Assembly: GCF_963576675.1 (NCBI RefSeq) | Contig: NC_088916.1 | Location: forward strand, 85,763,501-85,827,500 | Length of the DNA: 64,000 nucleotides | Source: Euphorbia lathyris | Taxonomy: Eukaryota > Streptophyta > Magnoliopsida > Malpighiales > Euphorbiaceae | Direction: 5' to 3' | Shown: piece after piece, positions 10,185-19,058 of the stretch | Position numbering within the stretch: the stretch's first letter is position 1 | How the letters are laid out: every line of letters begins with the position of its first letter | The notes under the pieces: generated by a model | What the model saw: only the letters and a program-made list of their open reading frames with translations | The model's database searches: none | Told to the model about the DNA's origin: nothing | Made by a program: the position numbers and the translations under genes

Positions 10185-11847
10185 TGATAGGGGTCAAAAA
10201 CCCCTATCTTTGGGTACGGTTTTAGGACGGGTTTTAGAGTTATTTGGTTAATAAGCGAGCAATTCTCGCATTTAAATGCTTTTGTGTGAGTTAGTTAGGA
10301 ATTGGAAACGTTCTATTTACTTTTCGTCGTTTAGGCTCGTTTTATGATCAATTTAGGCAAATACGGCCGAAATAGCATGCATAGTAGAATTCCGTTATCT
10401 TTTGAAGCTAATTGGTCCGTCAAAATTCGCACCAAACGAAGCGTTTGCTCAAAATAGGCGATTGACGGATCAATTTGGCTTTTGGACTAATGTTTTCTGG
10501 AGTTTTTATGCGTGTGCAGGTGTAAGTTCGGATGAAAAAGGGCATAGAAGTCACTCGGCATGAATCGAGCACGCTTCGGGCGAAAACGCTCGGCGAGCAG
10601 GGCCCCACGGGCCATTTCTGCTCGCCGAGCAGGCCGCCAGAGGCCTGCTCGCCGAGCAGGAGCCTGCTCGCCGAGCAGGGCGCCAGGCGCCTGCTCGGCA
10701 AGCAGGGGGCTGCTCGGCGCGAGCAGCCCTGCTCGCCGAGCAGCCTTCCCTGCTCGGCGAGCAGCCCTACGGGAATTGGTCAAAAAGACCAATTCCGCCC
10801 CCACGAAGCCACGTTCGGCCCCACGTCTTCCTACACCAACAAGGACATGAAAATAGGTCAAAACGAGGCCCGAGACGCGTCTATAAATAGGATTTTTCCA
10901 TTGTAATTTAGATATCTTTTTCCTTTGTAATTTTCTTAGCCTTTCACCTTGAGAAATCCTCTCCACCTCCTCCATATCCTTCAAACCTCCATTGAAGACA
11001 CCTCCGAAGCTCCATTCACCGAGGATTGCTCAAGCTTCATCCTTAAATCCTAGAAAGACGCCTTCATTGGTAGACAGGTTCCCTGAAAGGGATTTTTCTT
11101 CTTTTACATTCTGTCTAGCCTCTGATACATGCTATGAATTCTAGGTTTATTGTAACTTCGTGACAATGTTTCCATCTTTGATATATATTATAGTTCTTGT
11201 TTATTCAATTGTTTTGATGTTTTAATCTTTGTCTTACGTTTGTCTGATTGGTTTAACTCATTCGATAATCCCAAAATTAGGTTGGCACATATTGCGAGCT
11301 GAATCTGACCTAGTCAGTGCCTATAGGATTGACGACCCTATAGAAGATTAAGCCCAAATTACTGAGCCTTAGAGCTAGTTTCGGCCTTACAAGGGAATCA
11401 CGAACTAGGGACTTTAGGAGGATAGGTCGGGTTAATCTCCTTGGACACAAGTGACTTAGGTTTCAATTCAATTGTTTAAACATTCTATTTTCATTATCAT
11501 CGTATCCCTTCATGTTCCTTCGGTTAATTGCATTGTTAAAAGATCACTTAGGAGTAGTTTAACTTAATTAGGGGTAGAGTAACTCAATTAGGCGTAGAAT
11601 AACTTAGTTAGAATCAGATAACTTAGCTAGGAATAGCGTAATTCAACCTAGGAGTAGATTAATTTAAACAAACCAACTCAAAACCCCCTAAGCCTAGATA
11701 ACATCCGAGATCGAGTAGCTCGGTACTTGCAGAAATAAATCCTGTGGACGATAACCTGGACTTAAACCAGAAATTTATTACTTGATAACGACGAGGTACA
11801 CTTATCCCTTAGTGAGTTCTCATCTCGAGTTAGGTGAGGGCGCATCA
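10185..11847 (+). repeat. Athila 3' LTR
   Basis: The 1,663-bp copy of the LTR starts TGATAGGGG and ends GCATCA. Outside the palindrome array it differs from the 5' copy by scattered substitutions and small indels. A TATAAATA box is at 10882. Confidence 0.93.
10575..10770. repeat. Palindrome array in 3' LTR
   Basis: This is the homologue of the 2690-2885 array, with altered unit order and centres: many units read GCTCGCCGAGC here against GCTCGGCGAGC in the 5' copy, and the number and spacing of units differ. The array has therefore changed faster than the rest of the LTR, as expected from replication slippage or gene conversion in hairpin-forming DNA. Confidence 0.8.
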
Positions 11848-11852
11848 GTCAC
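11848..11852. repeat. Target-site duplication (right), GTCAC
   Basis: This matches 2307-2311 exactly and directly follows the 3' LTR. Confidence 0.9.
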
Positions 11853-12479
11853 CAGTCTTGTCCACGAACAATGTGCAACCGAGCATAAGAAACGTCCAAG
11901 CTGTAGCCTGTGCATCAAGAATCCGATCTCCTTGACAATACTCCAGGACGGAAGCCGATCGTATACCGTCATTAAAGTAGTGACCGTTTAGCAACTCATC
12001 CCGAGTCATACTAAACAACTCCATCACACAAGACTGAAGCTCCTCAATACTCGCCTCAACAGTCACCATAGCCCCATCGATGGGGATGCGCAAAATCTGC
12101 CACACATCATGCAATATAATGCTCATCTCACTAAACGGCATGTGCAATGATGATGTGTCTGGCTGCCACCGCTCCACAAAACCCGCAATCAGGGGCGCAT
12201 CGATGTGGACATACATGATACCTGGTAAATGGGACAATCCAGATGATGCAATACGCATCTGGATCTCTCTAGAAGCGCCACCGTGCCATACACATAACTT
12301 CCCACGATAGACTAAGCGTGTCTGACACTTGAGGAGGCCCCTATCCTGCCCGCTCCAGATAGCATGGGCAATATGTCCCAGAAAGCTCAGGATCACAAGA
12401 CCATCAGATGGACCCTTAGGAACCAGGGTCTTCACGATCCAGTCATCCTCTCCAGCACTCATCGAGTGTTTGTTGCTAC
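11848..12479 (-). pseudogene. Plant mobile domain gene, main exon left of Athila junction
   Basis: The minus-strand exon begins at an acceptor (TTTCAG) at 12480 and runs into the Athila insertion. It encodes the N-terminal and central part of the mobile domain: ILSFLGHIAHAIWSGQDRG, HIDAPLIAGFVERWQPDT, SEMSIILHDVWQILRIPIDG and a hydrophobic end, AWTFLMLGCTLFVDKTGD. The order and spacing match MAIN-like proteins. The protein would have continued directly into 2306-1980. This exon itself has no internal stop, so most of the damage comes from the retrotransposon plus nonsense codons in the neighbouring exons. Confidence 0.85.
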
Positions 12480-12572
12480 CTGAAATTACAGTAAACTCAT
12501 TTCAGAATATTCGTATATTTTCTACTAATCACGAATAAATCACATAATAATAACAAAATTTAAAATTCTCAC

Positions 12573-12855
12573 CCAAAGACGACCCTGCTGTAGAAGCAAA
12601 ACGTCCGTCACGACCCCTCATCACTGTCTAAGGAGGTACTCGCACAAAAGAAGCACTCTGAGGAGGCATAGAGTCATCTCCCTCCATCTCCACAGCATCT
12701 GCCATCTCCTCACGTCTAACATGCTCGTCGTGTTCAGTTTGTGCCCTCTGGGCATCCCCTATCATCATCTGCTCCATCTGTTGCCTCCAGGCAGAGGCAT
12801 TCACAACACATGTCCTTGTATATCTGTGTCCAAAACGGGCCTCAGCAATATCAGC
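12573..12855 (-). pseudogene. Plant mobile domain gene, upstream exon
   Basis: The minus-strand exon is bounded by an acceptor (TTTTACAG) at 12856 and a donor (TTTGG|GTGAG) at 12573, and joins in phase with the next exon at 12479. It encodes an acidic and Met/Gln-rich N-terminal region (MEQMMIGDAQRAQTEHDEHV) followed by MRGRDGRFAST. An in-frame TAG lies at about 12630-12628 upstream of the MRGRDGR segment. Either translation starts after it or the copy carries another nonsense mutation. No first exon with a clear start is identified farther upstream. Confidence 0.6.
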
Positions 12856-12954
12856 CTGTAAAACAAAAAAAAACTTAAATATATAAGCAAATAACGCATT
12901 TTTTTTAATATACTCAATTTATCATTTTTTTAAGTTTTTTTAATAATTTGAGCC

Positions 12955-13420
12955 TGCCCACGGGCGGCCCGAATTAATTTATTTTTGAAAAAAATTTGTT
13001 TCGGACCCGATTTGGCCTAAACGGAACAGTTTGTCCGTTTGGCTGTAGGACAGAATAGTTGCGGCGTGCAGGTCGGCCCCAGGGCCGACCTGTCCGTCGC
13101 AATTTTCTGGCCCTTCGACCAAACGGACAGCGCGTTCCGTTTGGCCGTAGGGCCAAACGGATGCGCCGTTCGTTCCACCATTACGTGGAACGCTGCACCA
13201 AGTTCCACCATACGGTGGAACTGGTGCGCCACTCGTTCCACCTAATGGTGGAACGAGTGCGCCATGCTTTCCACCGTAAGCCGATGTCGTTTCCACCACG
13301 GGTAAACGGACAGTTCGTCCGTTCCGTCCGTGGTGGCAACGACATCGGCGACCCGTTTAGTACAAAAAAAAGGGTTCCGCCTCCGATTTCGGAGGCGGAA
13401 CCCGTGATTTCGGATAATTT
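12955..13420. repeat. GC-rich cluster of consecutive palindromes
   Basis: At least seven separate inverted repeats follow one another. They include 13069-13092 (11-base arms), 13137-13160 (10-base arms), 13171-13192, 13201-13222, 13231-13258 (12-base arms) and 13372-13403 (15-base perfect arms, 2-base loop). A longer interrupted stem at about 13281-13349 encloses a smaller one. The sequence is far more GC-rich than its flanks. It lies upstream of the minus-strand mobile-domain gene. No LTR boundary or coding function is established; it resembles the palindrome arrays in the two gypsy LTRs here. Confidence 0.8.
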
Positions 13421-13637
13421 TTAAAAATTAAAACTTACCGGAACCTTTATGAAGCCTTTCCCCTTTCCTTCCTTTGGCGGCATGTAGTTTTAGGTCTTGT
13501 TTTTTGAAAAGCTAAAAAACTAGAGAGGATTTGAGATTTTTTAGCTTTTGGTTTGAAAATTGTGAGGAGGGCATAAATGTCAAAAGGGTGCGGTGGAAAG
13601 TATAACTGTTGCGGTATATAGCAGTTCACTTTCAACA

Positions 13638-13839
13638 ATGACTTCTTGCTCTAAAAACAATAATCTGTTTCAAGAAGATCAAACACCTCAGTTTTTCAAG
13701 TTCATTCCTGCTGATTCTATACATCAATACCAGCAGGTTAGAATTTAATTGTCTTCTTCTTCTCAATTTACTCATTGAATATTAATCATATAAAATTAAA
13801 TAGGAAATTCCAAGAGAGTTTGTGAAACGTTTTGGAGGA
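13638..13839 (+). pseudogene. REM-type B3-domain gene, 5' fragment
   Basis: An ATG at 13638 opens a 99-nt first exon ending at a canonical donor (CAG|GTTAG at 13737). A short intron ends at 13803 (ATAG) and the second exon begins EIPREFVKRFGG before hitting a stop. Joined, the reading contains PQFFKFIPADSI and IPREFVKRFG, which match the beginning of a plant B3 DNA-binding domain of the REM group (FFK.I... IP..FVK.FG). The rest of the domain is missing: from about 13839 the sequence becomes unrelated and contains CACTA-like material. It is a truncated gene copy, related by family to the B3 fragment at 59280. Confidence 0.65.
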
Positions 13840-14341
13840 TAAAATTAAATAGAGACATAATAATATGCCAGCGTCGCAATTTAGAGACGATATTTTAGCT
13901 AACATACAGCCATTTTTATATAGCCAAATGTAGACATTTTTTTGTCTAAATGTCGTCAATTTGGAGACGCTGATAAATTAAAGTGTTGCTGTATTCAAGA
14001 CGCTACCAGTATTTTCTTATGCGAAATAATGACATAACAAATATTATATGTCGTTCACTTTGCGATGCTTTATTAAAACGTAGTGAAAATTTCTAAAATT
14101 AAAAATAAATAATATAAAAAAAAATCATGATGCTCAAAATTTAAGCGTACACTTGTATACAGTATATCGTCAGACGGAATTTATCCACACAATGTTTTAT
14201 GCGTCGTTAAAATTAAGGACACACGATTTAATGACGTTTGTAACGATGCTTTGAAAAGCGTGGGTAAGCATTTAGGGACGTCGAAAAGCGTCGTTAAATC
14301 TTGAATTTTAGGGTCGTAATAGGGCTTTTGTTTTTGTAGTG
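13840..14341 (+). mobile_element. CACTA transposon terminal fragment (right end)
   Basis: The segment ends in TTTTTGTAGTG at 14331-14341, the reverse complement of the CACTAC terminal sequence of En/Spm elements. It is rich in repeated motifs around GTCG and GACG (for example AAAGCGT, GACGTC, GTCGTTAAA), as expected of CACTA subterminal repeats. No matching left terminus is visible, so it is a fragment. It directly truncates the B3 gene on its left and abuts a kinase fragment on its right. Confidence 0.6.
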
Positions 14342-14585
14342 GCAGCACAAAGGTTAGAGAAGAACTCATATATATCTCTTTAACATAAACAAAATCATGA
14401 TCAAGTAACTCCTTCTCCATCAATCTCTCTCTGGGATCTCTCCTTAAACACTTGTTCAAAAAATCTTTATTTTTCTCTAATAACCAAGTCAAAAATTCAG
14501 GCATCTCGTTGAAGGATCGTATTTTAAATAAAGCCAAAATCGGATCATCAATATACTTTGACCATATGATTTTACCTATCACCAT
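14342..14585 (-). pseudogene. MAP3K-like kinase C-lobe fragment
   Basis: The minus-strand frame reads EMPEFLTWLLEKNKDFLNKCLRRDPRERL and ELLDHDFV. This is the subdomain X-XI region of plant MAPKKK-type kinases (pattern LP.FP..LS...KDFL.KCL.RDP..RW.A.ELL.HPFV). The invariant Arg of CLRRDPRER is present, and the following Trp is replaced by Leu. Everything upstream of this region (ATP-binding and catalytic loop) is absent on this strand. The frame runs on into the CACTA end at 14341, so the fragment stops there. It is a short relic. Confidence 0.6.
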
Positions 14586-14599
14586 TTTTATAATTCTTC

Positions 14600-14735
14600 A
14601 TATGGGTACGCTAAAGCAATCATTCATCGAGACGTGAAATCAACAAATATTTTTCTCGATGAGAATCTAATGTCCAAGTTGATGATTTCAGACCTTCAAA
14701 GACCGAAGCAGAAATTGATCAAACCTTGTGAGTAC
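14600..14735 (+). pseudogene. Wall-associated-kinase-like catalytic-loop fragment
   Basis: A plus-strand reading contains AIIHRDVKSTNIFLDENLMSKL followed by a degenerate ISD. This is kinase subdomain VIb (HRD.K..N) of a WAK/receptor-like kinase, where the pattern is usually IIHRDVKS.NILLDE....KVSDFG. The DFG has decayed. It lies immediately next to the oppositely oriented MAP3K-like fragment, so the two come from different genes. Adjacent fragments of unrelated genes on both strands suggest transposon-mediated capture. Confidence 0.6.
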
Positions 14736-15187
14736 AGCCGTAAAGTGAAGTTTCTCTTGATGATTTCAGTTAGGGGTTTCTCAAGAGGAATCCCTTTGAT
14801 TCACACTCTTGCAACATCTCTACTGGATTTTGGGGAACATCAACTTTATGATGTATGCTAGAAGGCATTTCCCGCTGGTTATGAATAAAATGTAGTTCAA
14901 TTGCCTCAGCTTTGTTCGTTGGTGTTGATACATTCAATGGATCCGCAGCATCTAAAGCCTGTTTGCCTTTTGAGGACGCTACTTGTAGGCGTTTGGTTAT
15001 GTTAGAGGATGTTTTGCTCAATCTATGTTTAAATGTGCAAATTCTTATTAAAGTTTGCTATTTTTGTTTCATAAACATATTTAATATTTTCTTTTAACAA
15101 ATAAGCAAAAGAACTCGGGTCACTATTCAACAAACCAGTTCAGCTCGGACTGGACTCATGTCGGTTCCTGGTTCGACTGACCAAACC
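14736..15187. other. Unassigned sequence between CACTA ends
   Basis: An 83-codon minus-strand frame (14770-15021) is open, but I recognise no domain in it. It is flanked by two outward-facing CACTA termini and may be a further captured fragment. Confidence 0.35.
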
Positions 15188-15430
15188 CACTACAAGAAAA
15201 ACTGTAATTAGAGATCGATATTTGCAACCGAATTGAAGTCGGTTGCAATATTGCAACCAAGGTGGTTGCAAAGCCCATCCTGCGGTTGCCAAGTTGAGAA
15301 TCTCATTTGTCAAATACATTTGAGACTTGAACACGGTTTCAAAGTTCTTATGGTTGCAAACTTTGCAACCCAATGGTCTCAAAATATATTTTGTGGTTGC
15401 AAATTTTTAAGGCCATTTAAGGACTTCTAT
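15188..15430 (+). mobile_element. CACTA transposon terminal fragment (left end)
   Basis: CACTACAAGAAAAACTG at 15188 is a typical CACTA terminus, followed by multiple copies of GGTTGCAA and TTGCAACC in both orientations, which are subterminal repeats. No partner terminus is seen, so the element is truncated within a few hundred bases. Confidence 0.55.
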
Positions 15431-15594
15431 ATATAATATATACTTGGATATTTGAATTATATTTTGAGTGAAATTAAATAGGAAAGAAAGGAGAGAGAAA
15501 GAAATGCTGCTAATATATTTTTAAACAAAACAAAAATATAAAATTATATTTTAATATTTAAAATAATAGTTTTTAAGTATAAAATAAATTTAAG

Positions 15595-15990
15595 GGGGTA
15601 AGTTGCAAAAATACGTCTAACGTCTACATCCATGAGCAATTTTATCTCAATCGTTCAAAATGGTGCAATTTTACCACTAACATTGGTTATGAAGAGCAAT
15701 TTTACTCATAAAGTTGGCAAATTGGGTCACTTTGATAGATAATTCATCAAACTGTATTATCGATCATAAATCTTATTATCTACACTTCATATGTGCGTCA
15801 TTTTATCATTTATTAGTAACAATTCATAAACATATGATTAGACATAAAAAAAATTAAAAATTATATTGTCTTTTGTATGAGATGGATAAAGATAAATATT
15901 TCTCCGAATTTATAAATATTAAACTACAATTCTATTATTAAATCACAAAACAAATGAAATCTTTTCACACAAGTTGGATTTGGTATTAAA
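15595..15990. mobile_element. Partial MITE related to 31453-31993
   Basis: The block resembles the left terminal inverted repeat and interior of the MITE found in both F-box duplication blocks: TGCAAAAATA, then 'gagcaattttatctcaa', 'atggtgcaattttaccactaa', 'aaattgggtcactttgata' and 'ataattcatcaaac', followed by the A-rich interior. The right terminus is missing. It is a third, more diverged copy. Confidence 0.55.
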
Positions 15991-18130
15991 TTGAACCTAA
16001 GAATACATTATATATTTATTTGGAAACTACATTATGAAATTTAGCCAACGAATAGAATTCATCGACTAAGACTATAAAACACAATTCAAATACATAAAGT
16101 AATAAACATGTATATTTGAATTAAATTAATGAGTCTAAATATAAGTGAGGAATGAAGAAATCAAATTAGCATTATTTTACCAAGCCCATTAAGAAATAAA
16201 GGTTAAATAGGCCCGATGTATCCATTTGGTCCATTTTAGGGATTTATATTTGTGCTATGGAGAAATTAGAGATTAGCCCTAATTACATTTGTTGTCTGCC
16301 TCCACCTTCTCTCCCATCTTCCACTTCTTGCATCATTGTCCTCCTGGAACCCTTGAAAACACGAGTTCTGGGTTTGTTTCACTTCGGTTTCTCTTTAATC
16401 AATCTCCCTCTACTTCTCCTAGATGGGTTCTATGGCTTTGTTTCGTTCCAATCAGACCTCTAAGGGTTCTGTGGGACAACTTGGGCTTTCGGGCGCCTGC
16501 CGGTTTACTCCGATGATGTCCTTGGCTGCCTGAAGGTGTCTAGCTGGCCTCTATCCCTACATGCAAGGTAAGACTAAGGTTTGCTCTTTCCTCTCATTCT
16601 ACACGCTCTTCTTCAACTTCGGGTTTTTTTTTTCTTTCGGGTTCTTGCGAGTTCTAAGAACTCCTAGAGATGCAAAGGGTATTATGTGTCTTTTGGCTTG
16701 AGCTGGTTGTTTGGCTATATTTGTTTGGATTTGGGATGGTTATTGTGATGTTCATGGAGTTTTGTGATTTCTCGCCCTGTTCTAGTCAATTATGTTTTTC
16801 GGAGTTCTAGAGCTTCTCATTCTCTTTAATGGAGGCTGTGAGGGAGGTCAGTCTCAGTCTTACTCTTATTTTGTCCTTTTCATTGACTCTTAATTGTTTA
16901 TTTCTAGGGTTTCTGTTATCATAAATAAGCTGTATTAGCGTTTGAAGTGTTTGATGAAGTGTTTGATGTTGGCATTGAAGCATTCATTTTGTTTGAAGTG
17001 TTTTTAGTTTTGTCTATGGTAAGTGGTTTTCATTGTGCTTCTGTTGTTACCTTTTCCTGTTGTGCGAAAAGTTGAGGTTTGCTGAAAAGTTGAGGTTGAG
17101 AAGAGCTAATAACTTACTGGTTAGGTCATTTTCATTATGGTGTTACTTATGGTGGAGTCTCTATTTTAAATGCAAAAATGTTGGCTAGAGTCCTGATGAA
17201 GTCTTAAACTTAGCTTTTGATATTATAGTTTTAAATGATAATTACAATTGTATTTTTGGTTATCATCAGTTACCTGCAGATTAGTTATGCCTTTTGGGTT
17301 AATAGATAATTGTTTCTGATTTTGGGGTTAGTGTAGATAATTGGTTCTACCTTTTGGGGTTAAAAGGCTAAGTAACGATGCCCTGTCTCGTGCTTTAAGT
17401 TCATATCTTAGGATGGATATAGAAAAATTCATATAACATCTATTCATGCAACTTTGAGGAGTAAAGTATAATTTATGCCATATTTTTATAAATAGTTCTT
17501 TGAGTCCATTCATGTTATTGATATGTAATGTTACTAGTTAAGTGATAATTTTTCATCATTGTAAAATCATCTCTTCATGTATTTGCAAATAGGATCTTCT
17601 ATTAAAATGGATATTCATTTATGCAATTTCACCTAAGGTGTATTACTGTGGTTCCTGGACATGAGTAGGATTTCTTCTTGAAGTGGCCATATGTAGGATT
17701 GCTAACTCCGGATCAATTCCTCTTGAGGAAGCCATTGATTTTCATGTTTAGGATTAGCTCTATAAGATGGGCACATGTTTGGAATGATTTTCTTAACAAC
17801 ACCTTCAGCTATTTAAAAGTGGAGCAAGTGATGATATTTTGGAATCTTTTTATAGTTTTTAAATTCATGTTTGGAATGTTCCTAATGTTACTTATTCTAC
17901 TGTTTTGCAGGCCATCCTTGGATTCAGTTCAGGTCAGTTCAAGTAGATGGCACTGCTCTTGTGACCCTCTTGAAGTTGAATACAGCTGCTCAGATCCTCT
18001 AATTTTACTAGTCCATTGAAGATTGTTGATACATTTTATAATGTAAGTATTGATAAAAAAATGTCATTTAACACTTAAATTCAATGCATAAAAAACAGAG
18101 TGCACTTATGAGGATTTTTAAAATTTTTGT
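15991..18130. other. No gene identified
   Basis: This AT-rich stretch has a pyrimidine-rich, UTR-like segment at about 16260-16620 with short overlapping open frames. None shows a domain, a coherent codon pattern or splice-supported continuation. A transcribed non-coding or decayed locus is possible but unsupported. Confidence 0.4.
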
Positions 18131-18250
18131 AGTTCGGAAAACTGTACAACAACAACAACAACAACAACAACAAAGCCTTAGCCCCGAAATGGTTCGGGGT
18201 CGGCTAACATGAACTATCATATAAAACCGTGAAAAGTTCGGAAAACTGTA
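18131..18250 (-). mobile_element. 88-bp retroinsertion with 16-bp target duplication (RTE/SINE 3' tail)
   Basis: The 88-bp insert at 18147-18234 is flanked by perfect 16-bp direct repeats (AGTTCGGAAAACTGTA at 18131-18146 and 18235-18250). On the minus strand it reads a conserved plant sequence with an internal hairpin (CCCCGAA...TTCGGGG) and ends in a (TTG)n tail. It looks like the 3' end of an RTE-type LINE or a SINE that shares that tail, severely 5'-truncated. The long exact duplication shows target-primed insertion and relatively little later mutation. Confidence 0.85.
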
Positions 18251-19055
18251 TCTAATTATAAATCCTATAGAACACACTCTAGACTCTCGTGATCAAAGAA
18301 AATTGAATGTAATTGTGATTATGTTTAGATTGATTTATCATGTTTTTTTTGTTTATTTGGTTTTCGTTCAGGTGAGAAAATTTCAACCGTTATGCTTCCC
18401 ACATCATGCATGATGAATGTGCACCCTCGAGCAGATTATGTGCCTTACCCAAGAGACCGATTTCTCAACATTTACTTGTATGGATACAAGCAACAATTAT
18501 TTGTATTTAATTTAGTTTATATATAACTTTAATTTTTTTTACACCAATGGGTAACTTTAAATTTTTTTTTAGCGAATGTATAACTTGAATTATTACGCAT
18601 TAATAAGTTTTATATAATTTATATTTTCTGTTTTATTATGGAATTTCTGAAATTGTAGAAAATAATATTTTAAGATATATATATAAATTTTGGCAAACTA
18701 AGCAATTCGTTCAAACTATTTCTGACAAGTAAGTCCACCTTAGAAGGCTTTTATGCCCACATAAATGCATACATTGACAACCATGTTTCTTTCTCGGATG
18801 TCGCATTTTTAACATATATTTTTTACAAGAGGAATATTCTCACTCACGTCATATTATTGTGTTGAGTTTTTTTATGTGCAAAATTTTGACAATAGCCTAA
18901 ACCCTAAACCCTTCACTGCTCCTCCCTAACAATAGCCTCTAGAATAAACTAACAAAAAATAGATAATAAGCATAGCATTCATATATATAAACATATCATT
19001 CATTTAATATCATATGCAAACAGGAGATCACTGGGACATCATGATGGTCGAGGTG
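18251..19055. other. No gene identified
   Basis: AT-rich sequence with homopolymer runs. No open frame, RNA gene or repeat boundary is supported. Confidence 0.4.
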
Positions 19056-19058
19056 TTA

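Larger units (their letters stand above)
2312..11847 (+). mobile_element. Athila-like Ty3/gypsy LTR retrotransposon, decayed
   Basis: This is a complete-length element of 9,536 bp with two LTRs (2312-3964 and 10185-11847), a TG...CA boundary, a tRNA-Asp-type primer site, a purine-rich tract and a perfect GTCAC target duplication. The internal order is gag remnant, protease, reverse transcriptase, RNase H, integrase, then about 1.5 kb of non-coding sequence, which fits the Athila lineage. It cannot be autonomous. Most of the gag domain appears to be missing, the frame changes between gag and protease, nonsense codons lie at 5662 and 8356, and the reverse transcriptase catalytic motif reads FMDH instead of YMDD/FMDD. 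It sits in sense orientation inside a minus-strand mobile-domain gene and disrupts its largest exon. Confidence 0.93.

Noticed and set aside
12974..13424. Four overlapping frames with GGT.GA.VPP-like repeats
   Set aside because: They lie in the palindrome cluster. Both strands and several frames are open together, the mark of biased composition rather than a gene.
16257..16516. Short proteins MEKLEISP... and MLSASTFS... as genes
   Set aside because: Two overlapping frames in a pyrimidine-rich, UTR-like stretch, without domains or continuation through splice sites.
18151..18175. (CAA)n microsatellite
   Set aside because: It is the reverse-strand (TTG)n tail of the 88-bp retroinsertion, with exact target duplications outside it, not an independent microsatellite.
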